DNA of 6,867 nucleotides from Oscillibacter sp. (GCA_024404295.1 JAKSQE010000069.1:1-6867), one strand, 5' to 3'. Shown: positions 1 to 6,131, counted from the first letter of the stretch. Translations and numbers: made by a program. Notes: a model not told the origin generated them from the sequence alone.

Positions 1-55
1 ACCGAAAGGAGTAGAAATCCTCAAGCAGCGACAGGGAGCAAAAAAGCCCGAAGCG

Positions 56-68
56 CCGCCAGTGGCGG
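56..68. repeat. Short G+C-rich inverted repeat between the two repeat copies
   Basis: CCGCC (56-60) and GGCGG (64-68) are perfect inverted arms around a 3-nt AGT loop. On the - strand the hairpin is followed, about 10 nt later, by a run of six T (complement of 41-46). It could therefore weakly resemble a terminator for transcription arriving from the right, but the gap between stem and T-run is too long for a confident call. Confidence 0.3.
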
Positions 69-93
69 AAAAAGCGAGGAGCTTGTCGAGGAA

Positions 94-139
94 GCAGCAG
101 GATTTGCGGGACCGAAGGGAGTGGAAATCCTAAAGCTGC
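94..139 (+). other. Long imperfect hairpin inside the second repeat copy
   Basis: GCAGC (94-98) followed directly by AGGATTT (99-105) can pair with AAATCCT (125-131) and, after a 3-nt bulge AAA (132-134), with GCTGC (135-139). This gives 12 base pairs around a 19-nt purine-rich apical loop. Copy 1 has the matching right arm AAATCCT at 15-21 and GCAGC at 25-29; its left arm would lie outside the window. There is no T-run after the stem on the + strand, so it does not look like an intrinsic terminator. The pairing is read by eye and no folding energy was computed. Confidence 0.5.
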
Positions 140-214
140 GACGGTGAGCAAATAAGTGAAGAAGCAAGAAAACCAATATAAATAGCTCAAATAAAGGAAA
201 GTTGAGGATTACCT

Positions 215-1108
215 ATGATTACAAAAACTGCAATGATCACCGTCTGCGGACGGCCTAATGTGGGAAAATCCAGTCTGACCAATACGCTGGTGGGCGAAAA
301 GGTGGCCATCGTGTCTAACAAGGCACAGACCACGCGCAATCGCATCTACGGCATTGTCAACAAGGACGACACCCAGTACATTTTGATGGACACCCCGGGT
401 CTGCACAAGCCCAAGTCCGCTCTGGGCGATTACATGGTGAAGATCGTTACCTCCAGCCTGTCCGATGTGGATTGCGCTTTGCTGTTGGTGGAGCCCATCC
501 CCCACGTGGGTGGCCCGGAAAAGGCACTGATTGAGCGCATTCAGGAGGAGAAGAGCCCCTGCATCCTCTGCATCAATAAGATCGACACCGTGGAGCCCAG
601 CGAGCTGCTGCCCGTCATCGCCGCCTACAATGAGGTATGGGATGGCTTTGATGCGATTATCCCCATTTCCGCCCATTCCGGCAGCGGTCTGGAAGATCTG
701 ATGAACGAACTGCATCAGTATGCCGCCGAAGGCCCGCAGTTGTTCCCCGATGGCGAGACCAGCGATCAGCCGGAGCGTCAGGTGGTGGGAGAATTGGTGC
801 GTGAGAAGCTGTTGCTGTGTTTGGATAAGGAAATCCCCCACGGCACGGCAGTGGAGATCACCAAGTTCTCTGAGCGAGACAGCGGCGTCATTGATGTGGA
901 TGCCACCATCTACTGTGAAAAGGCCAGTCATAAGGGAATTATTATCGGCAAACAGGGTGCAATGCTGAAAAAGATCAGCACCATGGCCCGTCAGGATATC
1001 GAGAAATTTATGGGCACCAAGGTCTATCTTCAGACCTGGGTCAAGGTGAAGGAGAATTGGAGAGATAATCTCAATTACGTCCGTTCGTTCGGTTATCGGG
1101 ACGAATAA
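215..1108 (+). CDS. era: GTPase Era (30S ribosome assembly)
   Basis: Era is an essential GTPase that binds the 3' end of 16S rRNA and helps mature and assemble the 30S subunit. All G motifs are visible: G1 GRPNVGKS (12-19), the G2 region with TTRNRIYG (39-46), G3 DTPG (59-62), G4 NKID (121-124) and G5 SA (152-153). The C-terminal KH domain carries the GxxG-type loop GIIIGKQG (241-248), which contacts rRNA, and the conserved WVKVKENWRD stretch follows near the end. The length of 297 residues is normal for the family. The ATG at 215 is preferred over the in-frame ATG at 233 because GAGG at 204-207 is spaced 7 nt from it. It is the first complete gene of the cluster, with yqzL and recO next, which is the classic Firmicutes order. 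No key residue is missing. Confidence 0.98.
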   Translation: MITKTAMITVCGRPNVGKSSLTNTLVGEKVAIVSNKAQTTRNRIYGIVNKDDTQYILMDTPGLHKPKSALGDYMVKIVTSSLSDVDCALLLVEPIPHVGGPEKALIERIQEEKSPCILCINKIDTVEPSELLPVIAAYNEVWDGFDAIIPISAHSGSGLEDLMNELHQYAAEGPQLFPDGETSDQPERQVVGELVREKLLLCLDKEIPHGTAVEITKFSERDSGVIDVDATIYCEKASHKGIIIGKQGAMLKKISTMARQDIEKFMGTKVYLQTWVKVKENWRDNLNYVRSFGYRDE

Positions 1109-1137
1109 TTTACCAGCCATACTCCGTTCTTCTCTGC

Positions 1138-1164
1138 GCAGACTAATCCCAAAGGGAGGTCTGC
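1138..1164 (+). promoter_or_regulatory. Hairpin that encloses the yqzL ribosome binding site
   Basis: GCAGAC (1138-1143) pairs perfectly with GTCTGC (1159-1164). Inside it, TCCC (1147-1150) pairs with GGGA (1154-1157) across an AAA loop (1151-1153). The Shine-Dalgarno sequence GGGAGG (1154-1159) of the small downstream gene lies entirely within the right arm. When folded, the mRNA would hide this site. It might act as a thermosensor-like or coupling element, or open only when ribosomes terminating at the era stop codon approach. The structure is seen directly; the regulatory role is inference. Confidence 0.45.
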
Positions 1165-1167
1165 ACC

Positions 1168-1269
1168 ATGGAACCGACTTCGTGCTGGCAAGTGTTTTGC
1201 GAGACCGGCGATCCGCTGGCCTATATGCTCTATAAATCTGTGCAGGAGGGCGAAAAACCCTCTGCGTAA
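1168..1269 (+). CDS. yqzL: YqzL-like small protein (33 aa)
   Basis: This 33-residue reading frame starts 8 nt after a strong GGGAGG (1154-1159). It reads MEPTSCWQVFCETGDPLAYM, then LYKSVQEGEKPSA. The pattern W-x-x-F-x-x-TG-x-x-x-x-Y-x-x-YK matches the small YqzL proteins of Bacillus and other Firmicutes, which also lie between era and recO. Position and motif together make the call. The function is unknown. It is shorter than the Bacillus proteins as I remember them (about 45-50 residues), with a truncated charged tail. Two cysteines (C6, C11) flank the W-x-x-F core. Its TAA is 35 nt before the recO start, so translational coupling is possible. It is easily missed by gene callers because of its size. 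Confidence 0.8.
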   Translation: MEPTSCWQVFCETGDPLAYMLYKSVQEGEKPSA

Positions 1270-1271
1270 TG

Positions 1272-1285
1272 GGGGCATTTGCCCC
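1272..1285 (+). other. Small G+C-rich hairpin just after the yqzL stop
   Basis: GGGGC (1272-1276) and GCCCC (1281-1285) form a perfect 5-bp stem with an ATTT loop, 6 nt before the recO ribosome binding site. There is no T-run, so it is not an intrinsic terminator. It could influence reinitiation from yqzL into recO, but this is speculative. Confidence 0.35.
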
Positions 1286-1291
1286 ATACAT

Positions 1292-1297
1292 AGGTGG
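1292..1297 (+). promoter_or_regulatory. Ribosome binding site that decides the recO start
   Basis: AGGTGG lies 7 nt before the ATG at 1305. The frame could be extended to an ATG at 1269 that overlaps the last base of the yqzL stop codon. That start has no Shine-Dalgarno sequence at a suitable distance and would add a 12-residue leader unlike RecO N-termini. Confidence 0.75.
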
Positions 1298-1304
1298 TGA
1301 GACC

Positions 1305-2063
1305 ATGGCGGAAACGCCCTATATCGTGACAAAGGGCATCGTTTTGCGAGAAACGGAGACGAAAGAAGCGGATAAGATTTTGACGCTCTTGACAGGGGAT
1401 CAGGGAAAGATCTCCGTGATTGCCCGAGGTGCACGGCGAAAAGGATGCAAATATGCGGCCTGCGCCCAGCCATTGGTTTACTCGGAGTGGACACTCTACA
1501 AAAAGGGCGATTGGTACTACGCCAACGAGGGCAGCACCATCGAGCTGTTTAACGGATTGCGGAAAGATATCGAGGCCATGGCATTGGGGTTTTATCTGGC
1601 AGAACTGACAGAAGCGGTCTCCTCCGATGAAATGGAAACGGGGGAACTGCTCCGTCATCTGTTGAACGGTCTGTATGCCATTGCGGTGTTGCAAAAGCCA
1701 CTGTCGCTGGTCAAAGCGGCTTTTGAAATGAAACTGCTGTGCCTTGCCGGTTACGAACCACTGGCGGATAGCTGCGCCTACTGCGGCAATCCGGAGCCGG
1801 AGCAGCCACTTTTAGACGTGGTGCAGGGTGTGCTGCGCTGCCGTAGCTGCGGCGTGCAGGAGAGCGCCTTGTCCATGCCACTGTGCGGCGAGTCACTCAA
1901 GGCACTGCGGTACATCATTTACGGTGACCCCAAACGACAGTATTCTTTCTCTTTAGGGCAGGACGCTATGAAACGATTAAGCGGCGCAGCAGAGGCCTTT
2001 ACAGCCGCGCAGCTGGAACGGGGATTCTCTACGCTGGACTTTTATAAGAGCTTGCAGAGCTGA
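1305..2063 (+). CDS. recO: DNA repair protein RecO
   Basis: RecO works with RecR (and RecF) to load RecA on SSB-coated single-stranded DNA in gap repair and homologous recombination. The N-terminal OB-fold begins with the typical T-K-GIVLRE...EADKILTLLT...GKISVIARGARR pattern (residues 9-45), whose basic end contributes to DNA/SSB contacts. A helical domain follows. A zinc-finger motif is present with C157, C160, C179 and C182, as in many Firmicutes and Thermus/Deinococcus RecO proteins. The length of 252 residues is normal. The start at 1305 is chosen for its AGGTGG site and because the protein then begins MAETPYIVTKGIVL, like other RecO proteins. It sits in the conserved era-yqzL-recO block and precedes mutS2, another DNA/ribosome maintenance gene, by 65 nt. 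Confidence 0.95.
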   Translation: MAETPYIVTKGIVLRETETKEADKILTLLTGDQGKISVIARGARRKGCKYAACAQPLVYSEWTLYKKGDWYYANEGSTIELFNGLRKDIEAMALGFYLAELTEAVSSDEMETGELLRHLLNGLYAIAVLQKPLSLVKAAFEMKLLCLAGYEPLADSCAYCGNPEPEQPLLDVVQGVLRCRSCGVQESALSMPLCGESLKALRYIIYGDPKRQYSFSLGQDAMKRLSGAAEAFTAAQLERGFSTLDFYKSLQS

Positions 2064-2081
2064 AAAAACAGTCGAAATTGG

Positions 2082-2102
2082 ATACAGATTGTATTACTGT
2101 AT
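2082..2102. promoter_or_regulatory. Inverted repeat in the recO-mutS2 gap (operator or leader hairpin candidate)
   Basis: ATACAG (2082-2087) and CTGTAT (2097-2102) are perfect inverted arms with a 9-nt A+T-rich spacer, centred in the only clearly A+T-rich gap of the cluster. A weak promoter-like pair overlaps it: TTGGAT (2078-2083) and TATGAA (2100-2105), 16 bp apart. The repeat could be an operator for an internal mutS2 promoter or an RNA hairpin. Neither role can be proven here. Confidence 0.3.
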
Positions 2103-2106
2103 GAAA

Positions 2107-2130
2107 ATTATACGAAAAGGATCGTATTAT
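2107..2130 (+). other. Hairpin presenting the mutS2 ribosome binding site in its loop
   Basis: ATACG (2110-2114) pairs with CGTAT (2123-2127) around an 8-nt loop that holds AAAAGG (2115-2120), the ribosome binding site of mutS2. After one T-T mismatch, two further pairs (2107-2108 with 2129-2130) would include the first two bases of the start codon. The site would stay exposed in the loop while the start codon is partly paired. Confidence 0.3.
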
Positions 2131-4522
2131 GAGCGAATTGTTTGAAAAATCCATTCGGACGCTGGAATTGCCGCGGGTCTTGGAGCTACTGGCCGAAAAA
2201 GCGGTTAGTGAGGATGCCAAGGCCAAGGCACTGGCGATCCGACCGGAGACAGACATAGAGGATGCACAACGTTTGCTGGATCAGACCGATGGCGCCCGCA
2301 TGATGATCGGTCTCCACGGCGCGCCGTCTTTTTCCGGCGTGAAGCCGGTGGCGGAGGCTCTGGGGCGTGCCGACCGTGGCGGCAGTCTGAACACAAGGGA
2401 ATTGCTGACCATTGGCGATCTGCTGTATGCGACCCGCCGAGCAAAAGAATATTTTAATGCCGATGCGATAGAGCCAACTGCAATTGACCATCTGTTTTTA
2501 TCTCTCCACGGCAATCGCTTTCTGGAAGACAAGATCAAGCGTTGTATTACCGATGAAAACACCATCGCAGATGCGGCATCCACAGAGTTGGCAGAAATCC
2601 GCCGCCATATGCGGCAGGCACAGGCCAAAAGCCGCCAGATTTTGCAGAAAATCATTTCTTCTCCCAGTTATTCCAAGGTATTGCAGGAGACCATTATTAC
2701 TCAGCGTGACGGGCGATTTGTGGTTCCCGTAAAGGCGGAGCAAAAGAGCAATCTGCCCGGTTTGGTGCATGACATTTCCTCCACCGGTGCTACGGTGTTT
2801 ATCGAGCCCATGGGTGTGGTGCAGGCCAATAACGAGTACATGGAACTGCAGGCTAAGGAGCAAAAGGAGATCGAGCGCATTTTGGCGGAACTGTCTGCTG
2901 ATGCTGCCGCTCGCCGGGAGGATATCCTGTGGGATTATGACACAATGGTGCATCTGGACTTGATTTTTGCCCGTGGCGAATTAAGCTACAAGATGAATGC
3001 CATGCGTCCTATTTTGCGGCGGGACGGAGCGATCCACCTGCGAAAGGCACGCCATCCACTGATCGATCAGAAAAAAGCGGTTCCCATTGATATCGAATTG
3101 GGTGGAACGTTGGATACGCTAGTTATCACCGGCCCCAGCACCGGTGGTACGACCGTCAGCCTGACGACGCTGGGACTGCTGACGTTGATGGCACAGTGTG
3201 GATTGCATATTCCAGCCGGTGACCGCAGCGAATTGTCGGTCTATGGCCGCGTATTGGCGGATATCGGCGATGAGCAGAGCATTGAGCAGAGCTTGTCCAC
3301 CTTCTCCGCCCATATGGTGAATATCGTGGCAATTCTGGACGAGGCGGACAACGACAGCCTGATCTTGTTTGACGAGTTGGGTGCCGGTACGGATCCAATC
3401 GAGGGCGCAGCATTAGCCATCGCTATCATCCAACGGGTACGGCAGATCGGTGCGAAAGTTGCCGCCACCACACACTATGCGGAGTTAAAGACATTTGCCA
3501 TGACCACTCCGGGTGTGGAAAATGCCTCCTGCGAGTTTAATGTGGAAACATTAAGCCCCACCTACCGGTTACTCATCGGCATTCCCGGCAAATCCAACGC
3601 CTTTGCCATTTCCAAGCGGTTGGGTCTGCCGGATGCGGTGATTGAAAAGGCACAGGAGCAGATGAGCGGTGAAAGCGTTCGTTTTGAGGATATTCTGACC
3701 CAGTTGGAGACCAAACGGCAGGCATTGGAGAAACGGGAACAGGAGGCCGACCGCCTGTTCCGCCAGCGAGAGGAAGATGCCCGCAAAGCCCGTGAATTCC
3801 GGGAACAGATGGAGCGTGCCAAGGAAAATGCCCGCTCCCGAGGCGAAGCGGAAGCCAAGCGCATATTGCGGGATGCCCGTGCTGCCACGGATGAAGTGTT
3901 TTCTGAATTGGAGCGAATGCGGAAAGAGCAGGCTAAGGCCGAACGGGCTATGAATGCCAACGAAGCACGAGCTGAGCTGCGCCGTATGCTGAATGAGGCT
4001 GAAGATGCCGCCACCGGCAAGACCTATGTGAAAGAACCGATCCCCAAGCCCAGCCGCCCCATTCGGGAGGGGGATTTGGTGGAGATTCCGGGTGTCGGCA
4101 CGCCGGCTGAAGTGGTCTCCGTGGGCAAGGATGGCACCTTGCAGCTGAAATCCGGCATTTTAAAGATGAAAGCCAAGGCGGACGAGGTGCGACTCATTGA
4201 GGACGATGAACGAGCCGCTCGCAAGAAAACGGTTTCCAAAACCATTCGCCAGAATGCGGATCGGGTCATTCGGGCCAGCGCTGCCAGAGAATTGGATATC
4301 CGCGGCTTAGAAACGTTGGAAGCGGAAAGCGTGGTGGAGAATTTCCTTTCCGCTGCTGTGATGGGACATTTGGATACGGTGACCATCATCCACGGCAAGG
4401 GCACCGGTGCTCTGCGGAAAGCGGTGCATGATATTTTGCGCCGGAATAAGAGCGTGAAGTCGTTCCGCTTAGGCGTGTACGGCGAAGGCGAGAACGGCGT
4501 GACCGTTGTGACGATGAAATAA
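2129..4522 (+). CDS. mutS2: MutS2 ATPase/Smr protein with substituted Walker A motif
   Basis: MutS2 is a MutS-like ATPase without the mismatch-recognition domain. It is linked to suppression of recombination and, in Bacillus subtilis, to rescue of collided ribosomes. The 797-residue length is normal (about 785). Visible parts in order: N-terminal core and clamp region (1-320); ATPase domain with ADIGDEQSIEQSLSTFS (377-393), Walker B LILFDE (411-416) followed by LGAGTDP, and H-loop TTHYAELK (447-454); charged coiled coil (about 510-630); a small KOW-like beta domain (about 645-690); and a C-terminal Smr domain with LDIRG (722-726) and HGKGTG (755-760). The anomaly is the P-loop at 335-342, which reads GPSTGGTT where the family has GPNTGGKT. 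The phosphate-binding lysine is threonine (codon 3149-3151), and the following conserved LKT is LTT (345-347). ATP binding should be severely impaired. No frameshift or stop is present, so it is called as an intact gene. The 2129 start has AAAAGG upstream. Confidence 0.95.
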   Translation: MSELFEKSIRTLELPRVLELLAEKAVSEDAKAKALAIRPETDIEDAQRLLDQTDGARMMIGLHGAPSFSGVKPVAEALGRADRGGSLNTRELLTIGDLLYATRRAKEYFNADAIEPTAIDHLFLSLHGNRFLEDKIKRCITDENTIADAASTELAEIRRHMRQAQAKSRQILQKIISSPSYSKVLQETIITQRDGRFVVPVKAEQKSNLPGLVHDISSTGATVFIEPMGVVQANNEYMELQAKEQKEIERILAELSADAAARREDILWDYDTMVHLDLIFARGELSYKMNAMRPILRRDGAIHLRKARHPLIDQKKAVPIDIELGGTLDTLVITGPSTGGTTVSLTTLGLLTLMAQCGLHIPAGDRSELSVYGRVLADIGDEQSIEQSLSTFSAHMVNIVAILDEADNDSLILFDELGAGTDPIEGAALAIAIIQRVRQIGAKVAATTHYAELKTFAMTTPGVENASCEFNVETLSPTYRLLIGIPGKSNAFAISKRLGLPDAVIEKAQEQMSGESVRFEDILTQLETKRQALEKREQEADRLFRQREEDARKAREFREQMERAKENARSRGEAEAKRILRDARAATDEVFSELERMRKEQAKAERAMNANEARAELRRMLNEAEDAATGKTYVKEPIPKPSRPIREGDLVEIPGVGTPAEVVSVGKDGTLQLKSGILKMKAKADEVRLIEDDERAARKKTVSKTIRQNADRVIRASAARELDIRGLETLEAESVVENFLSAAVMGHLDTVTIIHGKGTGALRKAVHDILRRNKSVKSFRLGVYGEGENGVTVVTMK

Positions 4523-4541
4523 GAAAGGAACAGGTGAAGGT

Positions 4542-5309
4542 ATGCAAGAACTGGAAAAGCAATTTCATATTCATTGCAAACCCGGTGATGTGGGCCGTTA
4601 TTGCATTCTGCCGGGTGACCCGGGGCGTGTGCCTGCCATTGCGGCATATTTTGAGGATGCGCATCAGGTAGCCAGCAATCGGGAATTCAACGTATGGACA
4701 GGAACATTGTTGGGCGAAAAGGTGACCGCCTGTTCTACAGGCATTGGCGGTGCTTCTGCGGCCATTGCGATGGAGGAACTGCATAAATGCGGGGTAGATA
4801 CTTTTATCCGCACCGGTACTTGCGGTGGGATCGACCTGAATGTCCAAAGCGGCGATATTGTGGTTGCGACCGGAGCAATTCGCTACGAACACACCAGCCA
4901 GGAATATGCGCCGTTGGAGTTCCCCGCTGTGGCGGATTATGAAATCGTACAGTGTCTGCGAGAAGCTACCAGGGCATTGGGGCTTCCTTTGCACACCGGT
5001 GTTGTTCAGTGTAAGGATAGCTTTTACGGTCAGCATAGCCCGGAAACCAGCCCGGTTTATTACGAACTGAAGCAAAAGTGGGACAGTTGGAAGCGTCTGG
5101 GCGTGAAAGCCAGTGAGATGGAGTCTGCCGCCATGTTCGTGGTGGCAGCGGCACTGGGCTGCCGCTGTGGCAGTTGCTTCCATGTAGTCTGGAATCAGGA
5201 GCGGGAAGCCGCAGGCCTGGACCAGAAGATGAGTGAGGATACATCGGCCGCAGTTCGTGTAGCGGTGGATGGCTTGAAATTGCTGATCGAAGCGGACCGA
5301 AAGAAGTAA
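4542..5309 (+). CDS. udp: Uridine phosphorylase-family nucleoside phosphorylase
   Basis: This 255-residue protein belongs to the PNP/UDP phosphorylase family (NP-I). These enzymes split nucleosides with phosphate into a free base and ribose-1-phosphate in the cytoplasm. Visible landmarks: PGDPGR (24-29) and R47 in SNREF, matching phosphate-binding positions; STGIGG (65-70); RTGTCGG (90-96), matching the R91/T94 phosphate site of Escherichia coli Udp; APLEFPAVADYE (123-134), nearly identical to Udp; and SEMESAA (191-197), whose Glu-Met-Glu contacts ribose. The uracil-binding loop reads KDSFYGQHSPE (158-168): the glutamine is kept, but the arginine found two residues later in E. coli Udp is not evident. 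Uridine is the likeliest substrate, but another nucleoside is possible. The gene starts 19 nt after mutS2 with AGGTG at 4532-4536, and the channel gene follows 12 nt after its stop, so co-transcription is expected. Confidence 0.88.
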   Translation: MQELEKQFHIHCKPGDVGRYCILPGDPGRVPAIAAYFEDAHQVASNREFNVWTGTLLGEKVTACSTGIGGASAAIAMEELHKCGVDTFIRTGTCGGIDLNVQSGDIVVATGAIRYEHTSQEYAPLEFPAVADYEIVQCLREATRALGLPLHTGVVQCKDSFYGQHSPETSPVYYELKQKWDSWKRLGVKASEMESAAMFVVAAALGCRCGSCFHVVWNQEREAAGLDQKMSEDTSAAVRVAVDGLKLLIEADRKK

Positions 5310-5321
5310 AAGGAGAATAGA

Positions 5322-6131
5322 ATGAGCAGTATTATTTCCGATATGGGCATTTCTGTGGGTACTCTGGCGTTGACGAGCATTCTGAAGGCGGCGTTGACTG
5401 CGATTGTATGCATTGTTGCAATCAAACTGATCATGAAGATGCTGGATCGCGTGTTGGGCAAGTCTAAGCTGAATGAGCAGGTATGCGGATATGCGAAGCG
5501 TGCCATCAAAGCTGCACTGTACATCATCGGTGTCATCATCGTATGTAACGATCTGGGCATCAACATGACATCCCTGACCGCACTGCTGTCTGTCCTGACG
5601 TTGGGCATCACCCTGGCTGCCGAGGATATCCTGGGCAATGTGGCAGGCGGCATGGTGATTTTGTCTACCCATCCCTTTAAGATTGGCGATTTTATTGAGG
5701 CAGGCGGCATCAGCGGCAACGTGCTGGAAATTGGATTGAACCATACCAAACTGCAGACAGCGGATGGCCAAATTATTATGCAGCCCAACCGCGAGTTGGC
5801 CGGTTCAAAAATCATAAACTACACCACTTTGGGGCGGCGCCGTATTGTCATCAAAGTTACCGCGTCCTACGATGCTCCCACCGAAGATGTAAAGGCAGCT
5901 TGCCGTGAGGCCATTATGGGAACGCCTAATGTGCTGACGGATCCTGCTCCCGAAGTGTATCTGACGAATTACGGGGAGAGTTCCATCGAGTACATGGTGC
6001 GCTGCTGGACGGCAGTAGACGATTATTGGCCCGCATATTTCACCCTCAACGAGACGATACGAGAGACGTTTGCAAAGCATCATGTGGAGATGACCTACGA
6101 CCACTTGAACGTTCATATCGTTGAAAAGTAA
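5322..6131 (+). CDS. MscS-family small-conductance mechanosensitive channel
   Basis: MscS-type channels open under membrane tension and release solutes during hypo-osmotic shock. The 269-residue length is close to E. coli MscS (286). Three hydrophobic segments are visible: TM1 about 15-40, TM2 about 58-77, and the pore-lining TM3 about 82-116 with LTLGITLAAEDILGNVAGGM (92-111). A beta domain follows with PFKIGDFIEAGGISGNVLEIG (118-138; the family PF-x-x-GD-x-I and G-x-V pattern) and the conserved TADG-QII-PN-REL stretch (about 146-159). The cytoplasmic alpha/beta vestibule ends in MTYDHLNVHI, matching the PYPQMDVNF-type end of MscS. The pore helix carries an acidic pair E101-D102 where E. coli has Q-G. 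The start has AGGAG at 5311-5315, 6 nt upstream. It follows the phosphorylase gene by 12 nt with no terminator. Confidence 0.93.
   Translation: MSSIISDMGISVGTLALTSILKAALTAIVCIVAIKLIMKMLDRVLGKSKLNEQVCGYAKRAIKAALYIIGVIIVCNDLGINMTSLTALLSVLTLGITLAAEDILGNVAGGMVILSTHPFKIGDFIEAGGISGNVLEIGLNHTKLQTADGQIIMQPNRELAGSKIINYTTLGRRRIVIKVTASYDAPTEDVKAACREAIMGTPNVLTDPAPEVYLTNYGESSIEYMVRCWTAVDDYWPAYFTLNETIRETFAKHHVEMTYDHLNVHIVEK

Larger units (their letters stand above)
1..156. repeat. Imperfect 46-bp direct repeat, two copies 110 bp apart (REP-like candidate)
   Basis: Positions 1-46 and 111-156 align without gaps with 39 of 46 bases identical; differences fall at repeat positions 7, 13, 22, 27, 33, 35 and 43. 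The first copy begins at the window edge and may extend upstream. The eight-residue peptide PKGVEILK can be read from both copies, but in different frames because 110 is not a multiple of three, so one reading frame cannot encode both as a protein repeat. This favours a DNA- or RNA-level intergenic element. No family is recognised. Frames 1 and 2 are open to stops near 147 and 133, so the tail of an upstream gene cannot be fully excluded. Confidence 0.6.

Noticed and set aside
1..147. Open frames 1 and 2 as the tail of an upstream protein gene
   Set aside because: Both frames are open and neither resembles a known family such as the YbeY, diacylglycerol kinase or cytidine deaminase genes often found before era. 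The repeat structure explains the region better, though a gene tail cannot be completely excluded.
177..182. TATAAA as a -10 element for an era promoter
   Set aside because: No acceptable -35 element lies 16-18 bp upstream and there is no extended -10. In an A-rich stretch this match is weak evidence.
1..214. CRISPR array from the repeated segments
   Set aside because: There are only two copies, with 7 mismatches in 46 bases and a 64-nt gap, and no cas genes. This does not fit a CRISPR repeat-spacer pattern.
1269..1304. Longer recO start at the ATG overlapping the yqzL stop codon
   Set aside because: There is no suitable Shine-Dalgarno sequence, and the 12 added residues are unlike RecO N-termini. 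The ATG at 1305 has AGGTGG at a good distance.
209..1306. 365-codon open frame on the - strand opposite era
   Set aside because: It is fully antisense to era, which has all GTPase and KH motifs. The antisense product has no family resemblance and no convincing ribosome binding site was identified.
2129..4522. mutS2 as a pseudogene because of the lost lysine
   Set aside because: The reading frame is full length and all other motifs are preserved. A substitution in one motif does not justify calling it a pseudogene.
4386..5771. Long 461-codon open frame on the - strand across the end of mutS2, the phosphorylase and the MscS gene
   Set aside because: It crosses three well-supported + strand genes. 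Its protein has no recognisable domain, and it is rich in His, Gln, Arg and Cys as antisense shadows often are.
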